Below are positions 46,901 to 60,400 of a stretch of DNA of 64,000 nt, piece by piece. Position 1 is the stretch's first letter; each line of letters begins with the position of its first letter. A program made the position numbers and the translations under genes. This stretch comes from Pempheris klunzingeri (lineage: Eukaryota; Chordata; Actinopteri; Acropomatiformes; Pempheridae). Location: assembly GCF_042242105.1 (NCBI RefSeq), contig NC_092031.1:4238175-4302174 (forward strand), given 5' to 3'. Below the pieces are notes generated by a model. The model had not been told where the DNA came from and ran no database searches. It worked only from the letters and a program-made list of their open reading frames with translations.

Positions 46901-49900
46901 CAGTTGGGGTTTGTGATAGAGCATTCTGGTAGTAGTAGTAATATGAGTTTCCTCTTTAAGACACATACTTTTGTTCATCATGGAGTCCTCTTCTGGCATT
47001 TTCATCTGCAAGGTTTTGATGGAGCTTGTGGAAGCTACATCTGGCTCTATAGAAGGAAGAGCAGATGCAGCCTCCTCCATCAGCAAAGGCTCACAAGGAT
47101 CATCGGGCTGCTCATAGCTCCTAATGTGGACCACTTCAGTCCTGGTCTCAGTTACACAGGGAGGGATGGGTGAATCTGTGAATAAAGGCTTAGGTCCTGT
47201 GCTCTCTGCACTCTGAGGAGCAGAGGGTGTCTTTTCACTTCTGGTCTCAAACCCACTGTCTGACAGGGGACTCTTATCCTGCTCATGAGACAGGTCCTCC
47301 GGTGATTCCAAAATAGTGTCCGCCCCCTGATATGATTCAGCAAGTTTGCTTAGATCCTTCTCTGAGGGAGACCTGAGCATGCCTGAGACTGGTGGAGGCA
47401 TTTTGAGTTTGTGCTCTTGTATGGACATGGATGGTTTGAGAACACGTTTCTGTTTCTCTTCCCCTTCCCTTTTTGCCTCCTCCTCGTACCTGCATTTCAA
47501 CTCTGCCATTTTGGAGAGAGAGCTAGCACCAATGTCATTTGTTAAAAAATCTACTACTTTAGCCAATTCTAAGTCTTTGCTTGACATGGACTGGTGCTTG
47601 AGCAGCAGCGTGTTTTCGTCAAAAGGAGGGTAGTAGTCTGAGAGGGCACTTCTTTGTGCCTCCTCAATCTCATCTTTCGAAAATTCCTCCCATTCATCCT
47701 CTGAGGCTCTCTCTTTACCTGCAAGGGCCTTACCTTCACTCATGTCTTTCTGTAATATCTCACTGACTTTCACTAAATCCTCTTTCACTTTCTCCACTAG
47801 AGTAAATGGCTCCTCATCCTCTAACTTCGTCTCCTTAGGAGTGCCAGTATGTGATGTTTGGACAGTTTTAGCTGCTGTCTGTGTGTCTGTCTGTAGGATA
47901 GCGGTCATTCTGATCAGATCCTCTTTCATATCTGCTACATCTTTTAGTATCTCCTGGTTGGAAGTTGCAGTTGGGTGGATAATGGGCGGTGTGATAAATG
48001 GAGGGGATTTCAGTTGGGAGTTTATTTTTGATGTGGTAACACAGGAAGACAAAGAGGAGGACGAAGATGAGGCACGTGCAGAATCAGGCAGTGCCATTTT
48101 GAGAGACCCTGGCCCTGGTTTGAGAGGGGTCTCTGGAATGACATTGACTAACGAATACACTGGTACAGTCACATTAGATGAAACTGCTGAGCCGGAGGAG
48201 GCAGGTATGGATCTCAGAGAACCATAAGCAGAGCTTGCTGTAGCAGACCTGCGTGAGGAGGACAGTGTTTTCAGAGTGCCATAGCCTGACACAGAATATG
48301 AGTCAATTGCTTCATTTATGGCTGCACTGACACCGGAGGTTGCAGCCTGGGTGGTGGCCTGGATCCTCTCCTGAAGGCTGCTACTTCTCTCTGAGAGATG
48401 GCGAGAAGAAGGGGAGGATGGTGTGGAGGAGGAGGAAGGATATTTAACAGGTGAGACCGATCCATTCATCATGGACAATTCTGAGGAAGGAATGGTTGTC
48501 TGACCAGTTGAGGAAAGAGACGAGAGAGTTGACCTCCCCTTTCTGGATGAGAGTGTTGAATCTACAGAGGTTTTCAAGGAGGACAGACTGGAGATGCTTT
48601 TAACGTCTGTCGCAACTGTGGACGCAAGGGTGGTTTTAAAAGGCAAATTAGAATTGTACATGTTGTAAGGTTTCTTTGGTGACACTGGAGCAGTGACAGA
48701 AGTTGACGACCTCTCTAGTACAGAACCATTGGATATAGAGTGAAGTGGGGAAGTCCTTGATGTGTATGCTGAAGCAAGGCTTTTAATAGATGCTGGATCT
48801 GTGGCAAGTTTACATGGGCTTCCAGAGGACACAAGGCTGGCAGATCCCTGAACAGGGTACTGACCCAGTTGGACAACGGTTTTAATAGGTGACGGCGTAG
48901 TCCTGTAAGACCTGATGGGGGATGAAGATGCTACGTCACTAACTGATTTAATTGGGGATGATGGGGTAGGTACTGGTGGTTGAGCTCCCAGTGTGGCTTT
49001 GATAGTTGCAGGGCATGCAGGTGACGGGGAGGATAGGGGCCACATAGTTTTCAGTGGAGAAGCAGCTGGTGAGCCTGCCGGTGAATCGGTAGAGATGAGG
49101 GAACCCCCCACTCCGACGGGCCTTGTTTGGCCAGGGACGGTAATAGGAGCAGTCGACCACGGTGGGTGAGGTCTGGTTGGAAAGACAGGTTTGTGAGGGT
49201 AACCAGCAGGCAGTGTTCTTGCTGTTGTGCTTCGCTCAACTGCTGTTTCTTCAGATGAATTGGTAGAAATTATGATAAAGAAGGAATGGAATAAATAACC
49301 AAAAGAATATGGAAGAATAAAGGTAACAGAAAATTATGTTTGGGAAGGAAAAGGAAGAAAAAATATGAAAAAAGAAGAGATCAGAGGAGGAAGATTTGGT
49401 CAGTGATGCAGTCCTAGTATCAAGGAGGGAAAACAGCAGTTTTATGAAGTGCTGAAATAAAATGTTTGAGTATTGATGGAAGATGGAGCCATGAAAAGAA
49501 ACTTTTGTGTTCCCGTGTGATTTACAATTGAAAGATGACTCAAACAACAATAACAACAGCAACAACAACATAATGAATAAACTGAATAAAGCACATACAG
49601 CAGCAAAGTAAAATTCAAAGACAATGGTGTAGACTGACAATTGACAACTGAAAATGGCAAGACGAATGCACCAGGATCAACACAAACACAACTTCTCTCT
49701 TTGGACTTCAGATGTTCTAAAATCAGCTTGTGGATTCTGGCTCTAATTTCAATCCGCTTTTTAAAAGTGCCTTTTATCTGTTTGGTTCAAAAATTATGTA
49801 ATGACAGATTCCCCAAAAACAATTTAGACATTATGGTACAATAGAGCCAAGGGCTGCAGAGGTTTCCATTTTCCTTTTGTTATGTCACAAACAAAATATG

Positions 49901-52900
49901 ACAAAATGTTTTTTCCAAGACTTAAGTTTTGGCCCATTTTGTCATGCAAGATCGAGAAGAACTGGCGGTGACAAGCAGAAACTGAAAAACTGAAAAGAAA
50001 CACCTGAAAGAAAGCCACACCCAAGACCTCCTGACATGCATTTTTGTCCCAAAAAAGAAACCTGCTACATCATCACAAAGCCAAAAAGAGCTTTAAACTG
50101 AGAGGGGACAAATGAAAAATAAATAAAATTTTACTTTGACCTCCTTTCCAAACTCCTACTGTATACCATTGTGCTGGTAAGTCAAAGAAAAATTTTAATG
50201 TTGTTGCATCTGGACTTCCAAAACTCAGCGGTGGAAATCAACCAAACAAACCCAGAAGAAGTACAACTCACAATGTGGGCAAGCATAGCACAAAAACTTA
50301 AAAACCACTCATTGCATACCCATGCAAAAATATGTACCATGTTGTAAACAAGCATGTGGACAATGCATGTTATGTAGGATGAGAAATATGCAGTTTATTA
50401 CATTTGGTTAGTCACATCTATCTACATATTGTGTTTTACATTTTACAGGTTAATTAAAATTGTTAATAAACTAAATCTAATCCACGAAAATTGGCACTCT
50501 TAAATTCATCAAAGGGTTTGTTAGTGAAAATGTCAAACTCACTCAGTGCAGGCTCGGCCAGATAGCTGTAGCGCTTACGTAAGGCTAGGGATGCAAAGGT
50601 ATGACGTCGTTCTGGCTTTTCAGTCTGCAACAATAGCAAACAACACATCAGTTCTAGGTCACGCTACATCGTTTAGTGCTGCCAAATGAGCAACATTTGG
50701 ACATTTTAATGTCAAATTAAAGTAAAGCCAATACTCTGCATTAGTTTGTATTAACATAAAAACAAAGCCCATATTTAACAGTTGCATAAAACAGCAGCAA
50801 ATTCCCCTTTAAGAGTATTCACTGCACTTCAAACGTATTTTTGTAAGCACTGATAGTACTACTTGCAACAAGTGTTACTATGCCAAGCTAGTTAAATTAG
50901 CTTAAGTTTGTCACAATACAGCTACAAACTAAACTATAAGTACTTAAAAGTGCAAAGAAATCACGGTAATGTTACTACGGATTAAATCTTGACTTAAATA
51001 CATCTTAACTCCAAAGCTACTTGTATCACTTACTGTAGAGTGGAAGGGATAGGGATTGGACATACATTTCATATCTATAATATATCATGCACAGCTGAGC
51101 AGCTAAAGGTTGCTTTGAACAAGGAAAGCTTGTATGGCTCTTGTAGAAGCAGAAAGAATAAGGCTATGATGGACAGAGCATGACCAGTAAGCAGGGCCGC
51201 TATAGGTCTAGCGCAGAGGACGGCACATGGTGGGGAGGGTGTGGTTTACCTCATCCTCGGCATCTGACTCCATTTCCTGGTTCCCAAGATGCATTGCAGG
51301 AACAGGGGGAGTAACACAATGGAAAGCAGGGGGAAAAGAAACATCAGGGTGTGAAAAAGGAGTGATTGACAGAAGCTCCAACTCAGAAGAGAAGCCACTT
51401 AAGCAAACTCAGCAAAAAAAAACAAAAAAAAAGCAACACCCAAAAATAAAAAAAGTATAAAGCGCCAACATTCAGTAGCAAAAACAGCAAATGAAGTCAA
51501 GCCACAAAAAGCCAGCCTGATAATCAAAAAAAGCCTTTTGCACAGAAGCCCTCAGCCAAAAGCATGTCATCCAAATCAAAAGGTAGGTAGGAACGAAATG
51601 AAACAGCCAATGGCGAGAATCCACTGCAAAGATAACCGATATCTATACAGAGAAGCTGTAAACAGATAAAAGACACAGTGGCGGCAGTTTGGCCAGTTCG
51701 GCAGTGTCTTTCATCTATCACTGTTACTGGGGCTGAAACTACCCTGACCATGAGTGTGGTTATGGAGGTGACAACAGAGAATGGTGAGTTCACGCCATCT
51801 TACCTTTTTCACTGCAGGAAGAGTGATGTTCAGGTTGCACACGGCAGTTTGTGGAAGTCCTTTAATTGTCTTACACTCTTTAAGGAACGTAAGACGACCA
51901 CAAGGCTCCTGGCTGGGATCTCTCACCTAGAGAGAGAATATTGCTTCTTTATGTACCTTGTTCCTTTTTTAAGTTGGTAGTCACTGCTGATGTACTATAT
52001 GTCAACAATGTGCACTTGAGTATTGCTATTCTACTGTATTATTATTACTACTCTGCTATCATTACTTTTACATGTGTATCTGCACATGTTTGTGTATTTT
52101 TGTCATGTATATAGTATATAGGAATACTCTTTAATTGGTTAGTGCAGCACAGTAGGTAAAAGAAGAAGCCCTTGTTAGAGGTTACACCAAGAGGTGACTT
52201 GGCATTGGCATGTGGATAAAGGTTATATTGGAAATACATTTTCATGCAGTGTTCGGAAATGTGCTGGCTCTGATCTGGATCTCCTGGTGGATTAAACTTG
52301 CAGCATGTAGTTTGTCCCCACAAAGCATATGAGGGTTTCCTAATTAAACACACCACGTCCTTTAGGGCTACATTTTCTTTATTGTGTTTGTTGTTTTTTG
52401 CTAATTTAGCATTTGTTGACTGGAGAGCATGACGTTAATGGGTAAATGAGGTTATTTAACAGTGGCAAAAAGAACTAGGTTATACCCTGTGGACTGGGTT
52501 CATTGTGTTGAAAGTAAGTGTGGGAAGTAGAGCAGCAAAGGTGAACAGAGCTAAAACAAGCATGGCTCAGGACAGTGTTTTAACACCTACTAAATTGTAC
52601 CGACTGCTGTTTTTCTTCAGCAATATGTCTTGTACACTTTTATACTCGTTTATGACAAGCTTGCTGCAATTTTAGTAACTGTCAGTAAGTTTTTTCTATG
52701 TTGATTAATAGATCTTCCAGCTCCGCTTCCCAGCCTGAGAAGAAGGTGTTGTACACAGGGGTGATGATAGAGTGCATGTGCTGTACCTTGACACAGAGGG
52801 GCAAACGGTTCTCCTTGAAGGCGTAGAAGTTAAGAACTAGCTGCTGACCAGCTTTAGCCAAAGGAGCCAAGTTTCCATAGCAGTCCACATAGATGGGCCT

Positions 52901-55900
52901 GCCCTCCAGAACCTGAGGGAGCGCGCCACAAAGGTGAGAACCACATGCAACAACTAAATGCATTACTCTTGTTTCAAAAGTATTGGTGATAAACTGAAAT
53001 CCTGCTGGTCAGTTCATGATTCTCTTCTGTCCTGCCACTAAATCCCTAAATCCCCATGAGTATGTACCTCTATGTCTTTGCTCCTGGCCACCTCCTCAAA
53101 GTTCTCCTGCTGCTCCAGGGTCTTATCCACCTTGTCGTCCGTCATACAGAAGCACCTCAGTCTGGACTCCACTGGGTCATTCATCTTAGCAAACACCACG
53201 AACTTGGCCATGTAGGGCACACAGATCAGCTCCCTGTACAGCTGCGTGGCCAAGCCCACCGTCTCTGGGATCTGGTGGCAGTCTGCTAACCAGAACCTGC
53301 ACACGCGACAAATAAAATGGTGAACGGACATAAATAAAACAGATTCAGTCACAAACACTTGCCTCTTCCCCGAAATGTAGTCTATGTAGTGTGTCTCACC
53401 TGGCAGAAACATTGGTGGTGAAGGAGACACAGTCGTTGACAAAGGTGAGAGGAGTTGTCCCAGTGATGTCTTCCCACTGTGCTGGGGACGTTCCACCTGG
53501 TAGACAGTCACATAGGAGACATCAAACACCCTGAAGATTTTCTTTGGATGTTATTCAGTTTTCTACATCTAATGTACGGGGAACATGGAGCGACATCTTA
53601 ACAGACGCACTTGGCAGAGGTCAAGATTTGGTGTTTCTTAACACATACAGTGAAGATTGGTTTGATGTTGAAGGTCCCCTCCAGATATATTAAAAAGAAA
53701 TACAGAGATTTGAATAAAAATAATGTGTCAGATGTGTTTTTTTGTCCACAAAAAAGTCAATTTACATAGTTAAAAATGATCCAAATCACTACTACTACTA
53801 TTTACTCATTACTGACACCCCACAGCAGTCACCTCAAAGCTGTCACCTCTTTTAAAACAGACCTAATTTTACAAAATACATGTAGGGCATATAGATTGGC
53901 GTCATGTATTCTCGAGCCTATAACCATCACACATACATGCCAAACCCCACCCTCAACCTGATTCCAACCTTTGAACCGTATCTAAACCCTTAAACATCCC
54001 TTTGAAAGAGGCAAAGACAAGACAAACATTCTTACTTTTTAAAAAACATCCTCACTCTCGATGTCTAAAGCTTAAACTTGTCCTCAAAGACAGACAGATG
54101 TTCCATTTCTTACACACACACACACCTGTAATGCTACAGAGAAGGCGGAGACATGGAGTGCAGTCTCCTTTGTAGCCGTTAGTAAGCCCCTCCCCTGACA
54201 GGGGCGGGACTGGGATTGTCATGGTGATTGGCTTGTGGAACTTCCTTCTTCTGGGCTCCACGGTAACGATGGGGCTGAAGGTTGCTCGGTTACCGAGGAT
54301 TTTCTTCACGGTGTCGTCAGGCACCGGCTGGGCCTGGGAGAGAGGAGGCAATAATGAATGTGTGTGTCGGTTGTTCTACCTACATGTATGTTGTGTGTAT
54401 TTATCTCATCCTGTGAGCGAGACACATAAATATAAACAGACAACTCACCTGGAGTCCGACTTTGATCTTCTTGGTTAATGCCCCCTCAGGGAAGGAAGCT
54501 TGAACCAATGGGACGCTCCGGCTGCACAGAGTCCCACCCTCTGGTCCCATCTGATTGGTCTCCTGCCTGATTCGAGACACCACAGCAAAGTACTGTGGGA
54601 AGTCCTTGGTGATAATGCGGCAGATTCTCTTCCTCTCCAGCTCGTCAGGACTGTCCAGTTCTACAGGGAAGGAAAGAAAATGCATAAGTCACATGTAAAT
54701 TATAGATCAAAAGCTCCATTCAGAATCAGAATCAGCTTTACTCACCACATAAGATAAGATTAGATATTTCTTTATTAGTCCCACGACAGGGAAGACATAA
54801 AAGAATATGTTCATACAATTTGACTCCAGTTTTTTGACTGCTCTCATGTACTTACACATAAATAGACATTAACATTTAGCTTAAGCAGCAACATTTTATT
54901 GCTAAGTAAACACATACAATAATTAATTATTATATATATTAATAAACTGCAAAAATATACTTTAGAATAACTTGTTACCGTGTTATTACACAGACATTGT
55001 TTTTGTTTGCAGTAGCACTAGCTCCAGACCAGTCTTTTTAGTATGGCTCTACTGCAGGCATCTTAATCATATTTAGTTTACTTGTTTTAATGAACTTGTC
55101 ATGTTATTACAGAACTTGCATTCTTCAACAAACATACAAAAAAACTTCACGTTACACATGTGTTTGTGTTTAATTGGTCAGCACTCAAGCTCCTGCAATA
55201 AACATCCGTCCACCTACCAGATCTGATTCGAGTGCAATCACTTTCATCTGCATGTCTAATTTTCTACAAACAAAAACTTATGTTATCAGAATAACTCATG
55301 AGATGCTGTATTCAGCTATAAGTCTACACACGGGGGCTTTAAAAACACATTCATTATACGTCTCTAAATATTTCAGCTTGCCCGGACGCCACTGTAAGAC
55401 AAAGTTTTGGCCAAATAATGAAGTAAAAACGTGCTTTACCTTCATCCATCCCACTGAGGAGCTGATTGAGGTCTTCAGTCTTGTAGTCGTACAGATGCTC
55501 CTTCCAGGTTTCTCCGTTCTCGCTGCGCAGGAGGATCAGCTCTCTCTCCTGGCCCCGCATCGAGCCAAAGTGAGGGATCTCCACTATCACAGGCCTGGTA
55601 AGGTATATGTCAAGGAGAGATGGTTTAATTAATCCTATCGTATCCATTTAATGACAAGTCCCAAGCAAACCAAAGCAAAGTAAGGCAACCATTAGAGTTT
55701 ACTTGGTAAGAGAAGAGACGGTTTAGGTCTTTCTGATTATAATGATGGTTGTAATTTTGTGGGGCTGAACTTAAAGAAACATAAATCTGATGGAGGACAT
55801 ATCATGGAGCTTCTCTATAGGCATGTTCAGAGGATCAACACTAATTCTGCTTTTCAATTCAACAAATACAGGGAAAGATGAACAAGGAACATTGTAGGAC

Positions 55901-57412
55901 TCTGGTCTGAAAACACACACACTGCACAGGTATGAATGGACTTCTGCTGATGACAGTGTTGCTGCATAATGATAGCGGTGGCCGTGCTGCAGCTCGATGG
56001 GACATTCAGAGTGCATGTCATAGCTTGGCATGACTTGACGGGACACATGAAATGGAACGAGGAGTGCGGGGCGGAAGCTGCACAGCCCTTATTTTTAAAA
56101 AAGGCATGACAGCAACACAAGAGAGACGGATGGACGTACTCTAGCCTGAGGACTATTTGTTTCAGGGTCACTCAGAGTAGAATAGGACAGAAACAGAGGA
56201 ACTATATTTATTGATCATCCCCTTAAGAAATCCTCAAAAATCACAAGAGTATTATTTTTCTTAAAAGTACCATTTTCTCAATCAGTTTCCCTCTATGAGT
56301 AATGGGGTCCTACATGAACACAGTATTTACTATTTTCTGCCAAACTTATGGATAAATACATAACGTAGGTGGAAGTAGACAAGTGGCAATTACTGCAGTG
56401 GCACCTCACATGTAAGCCTGTGAATAATATAAAGTGATATGTGTATAACTGGAGTATAACTGTTGATACAGTATGTTATGTTTCATAAAAAAGGCATTAA
56501 ATGCCACTAAATACACATTTTAATGCACAAAACTTACACTTTTAAAATGAAGCCTTGTCACATTTTAACACACTGCTAGGCATCTTTTATAATGCCCATT
56601 ATTTTATTCATATAGCACACTTAAAAAACTTCCCACTTTGTGCTGTTCTCAGCTGCTCCGACAGTTAACTTCAACTTTGGAAAAGGAAGCGAATAAAAGT
56701 CACACGCCTCTGCTCCATGACATCAATATTATTTTAATACGTTTTTACGCCTTCCAAGTGTCTTGCAGACAAAGGACTGAGTAAGAACTGTTAAAGACCA
56801 GTTGTTCCCCCTGTGTTGCAGATGGGGGGGCCGCCATCCCACATAGCTCAAGCTAGATCAGTCTCTTACGTTTCCTGGCTGAAATTCCACTTTTACAGTA
56901 TTGTGCTTCCGCTTTTTATTAAATGATTATTATTAAATAATAACAATGCAAGAAATGATATCAAGTACGGTTATTTTACGCCACATAGAACTTTGAACAG
57001 GACTGAAATTGTACATTAATGGTATTTTTTTTTATCATCTTATTCTCAAAACCTGTGTCATGAGGTCTGCTCTCCCATCGCAGTGATGGCGTTTGAGAGC
57101 AGAACCCATAAATCAGCCACTGCATTCTTTTCTAAAATGTTTTTTTTTTGTCTGTGCTCTTCCCAATGCTTTTTCAGTGAATGAGGCACTTCCAGGAAAA
57201 AACTTGAGATGTCACATGTTTCCATGCACCAATCAAGTTCAGGATCTGGCGACAGTTGTTGTTCAACGTTTCCATGGAAATGCAACAATCAAGAGAGCGA
57301 CAGCAACTTTCACTGTTGCTTATTCATTCATGAATATATATAAAACATTATGGAGAAACAGCAATATCAGTCAAAATCTCATAATCTACAATTTCATGAA
57401 GAAGAGACACAC

Positions 57413-57446
<34 letters not shown>

Positions 57447-60400
57447 TAATAATAAGTAAGTCTCATACCGACTGAAAGCTTGAATCTACCCTCCTAAGTT
57501 GAGCTGTAGCCCCGAGGCTTCACATTGGTGAAATTCTATGTATTTCATGGTACAAACATCTTTTAGCTCTGGGGTCAACACGACTCCAGGTTAATGTAAC
57601 ATGGATCGGTACAACTTGACAAAACGTTTTCTACCAATATCTCTGGAGACTAATTACACAGCAATACTGTGGGATGATGTAAAACTGATCTTAAAGGTGA
57701 AGTAAAGTAACAGCAGTCATGGGAAGCAGGATGATGCTTGGCTTGAGGAGGAAAAGGCTCATGCCCAACAAGCGCAGTCCAGTCCAAACAGCCAATCAAA
57801 ACCTTAACTTTCAGTGACATCAGAAGCCCACTGAAAGCCTCTGAAATAAAAAAAAAATAAATACAATGGTCTCTAAATGAAAGTGGCTGGAAAGTAACCG
57901 AATGGATTTACAGCTACATTGTGTAGTTTTAGGAAGAATTTTAAGATCTCAAATGTAGAAAATTCATTGTATGTCTCTACCTGGAGCTTTATTGAGGCTA
58001 AACAGATCCACTTTACTGTGGTGGACCTATCATCCAACTAACTGACATCACTATGTCGTTGATTTCTTCCCAAAACTACGTGGCAACCAGATTATAGTAA
58101 TGCTGTATCCTACCAAATCAAAGTCAACAGAGATGGGTAAAAGAATCATATCCATTAGCATGAATCAGCCTCGGTCATGTTGGTTTCCTTTGAGGGAGGT
58201 GGGAGGCACAGAGGAAAGAGGAGTGGGGGGGAGGGGATGCTATGTTTGGTTCCTACCCAACAAATCTAGTTCCTCTGGGTCCCAGCTGTAGCACTGGACT
58301 AACCAGGCTCTCGCCTTCATTAAGGGCTGGCAGCTTTCTGGGAAGATGTAGTTTACTGTGTCCGCAAGATAATCAAACACACACGCACCCACATACATAC
58401 ACAAAACACACACTTGCAAAGTCAGTAAAGGCACACACCACTGAGTGCTAGCTTCATGTGCATCAGTGATAAGATTCCCATTTCTGATTTTCCTGTACTC
58501 TGGAGTGCATTTAGGGACATCAGTAAATGGCAACCACTCACACACATTATCAGAGTTGCTGGTTGGTATGAACACACAGAGAACTGGTTGCATCTAATGC
58601 TCAAGAATTTTGTTGCTAACTGAAGATAATAAGGGCGTCAGAGATTTGAAGGAGAGCAAAAACAAGCCTGTTTATCATAGATTCTTCCTCCTAACATTAA
58701 GTAATGCAATTATAATGTAGCGTAATATGTCGATCACAGGAACGTTAATTGACAACTATTATAATTATCATTGAAGAGTAGCTTCAGCTCCTAAAATGTG
58801 ATCATGTGCTGTTGATTTCTGTTTTTTTTCTTATAATTTTATGATGAATATTTTTGTGATTTGGACAAATTAAAGTAGTTTTACAACATAATCTTAGGCT
58901 CTGGTCAACAGACTATTTCATGGAATTTTCTACTACATCAGTGTTTCCCAACCTTATTGTTTGACAGATCGACTAATAGATAAGCTCGAGTAGTCCTTCA
59001 TCAACACCACCCATCATACTCTTTTTCCGTTTTAAGATACGTATTTAGACTTCTCTACTTGCTTACTACATAGTTTTTAAGCACTCTAAATCTCTGGTTC
59101 ACAGGAGAAATGTCCTGTGCATCATATCTGACTGTTTACTGGTTATTGTAACAATTAACTAAAGATCAGCCTCAAACCAATTTATAATCCTACTTGTGCG
59201 TTTATGTGTCCCCTACACACAAATAAATGGATATATTTTTTCAGCACATCATAATTTCTGTATTTAAAATTAATTAAACTGCAGAGCTAACCTCTGAGGT
59301 ACATGTATGTATCCCTGGTTGGGCTAAAAACTAGATTTAAGCCCTATTAAAGACTAGTGTAACAGATATTTGTGTCTCACAGTTTTACCCTTTAAATCTA
59401 TCAAACATGTACACGTGTTGTTGCATTTTCTTTTGTAATTGGATAAATCAAACAAGTAATCAAAGTCTTGGCTCTCAGTTGATCCAAATCTATCATTTCT
59501 GTTGGTTTTGACACACTTTCCTGACACATCAGAGACGTAAAAAACTGAAACATATCTTTTAAAAGTTGCCTTTCTCTTTCCCACAATCCACAATTTTACA
59601 GTTTACATCCATAAAAGTGATGCTGCCTTTACTTTTCTGAAAGCAGCCTGACTTAATGCCGGAGGATGAGCACGCTGCAACAATTACACTTCAACTGCAA
59701 ATTAAACCGTGGATGTTACATCCTCAACACATACATACACACATTCACACTTCAAAATATAAACGCAGATGGTTGGAAATGGCGATGGCAAGAAGCAGAA
59801 GGAAGTAGATGTCAAGTCACCAAACGGAAGTGAAGAAAAATAAGCAATTAAGCAAACTGCAACAATATCAATGAGGTTTAATTTAAAAAAACCAAAAAAG
59901 AAAAACCGAGTCTTACCCGAGGAACTGAGCTCCAGCTGGACCGACCTCAACCAGCCGGCTGGCCAGGCCTTCTCCTTCCACCATCGGAGGAGGCGATGCC
60001 AGTTTGTGTCTCTTGACCAGTCGACAGGTGATCCTGGTGGGCGCTGTGCACTTTCTGGGCGGGATGATGATGCGCATCCCGTTGTGACGACTCCCTCTCA
60101 TGGAGCCGCCTCTGGCGTCGACCATGAAGCTGACCAGGAACCTGATGGAGAGCGAAAAAGGGAAGAAAAAGGAGGAGGAGGAGGAGGAGGAGACAAAGAG
60201 TGACAGTGAAGAAACAGAGGGACGGTGAAGCGTAAAGACAGGGAAGTAAAAAGTGAGAGCAAAGTGAAAGACAGAGAAGCATGTGGGGGGAAGAAGAGAT
60301 AACCAGAGAGGAGAGAATATAGAAAAGGAATGGGATAAGAGTACGTCAGTGTAACAACAGTACTGATGTAGAGAGAGCAGCTTTAGCTGAGGTCCCTTCT

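Noticed and set aside
49251-49640. A Leu/Phe-rich frame looking like membrane spans
   Set aside because: It is an AT-rich intron with a CAA/GTT-type simple run; hydrophobicity follows from composition.
58240-58593. A 117-codon minus-strand frame in a large ank3 intron
   Set aside because: No homology I recognise, no suitable splice phase and no conserved motif.
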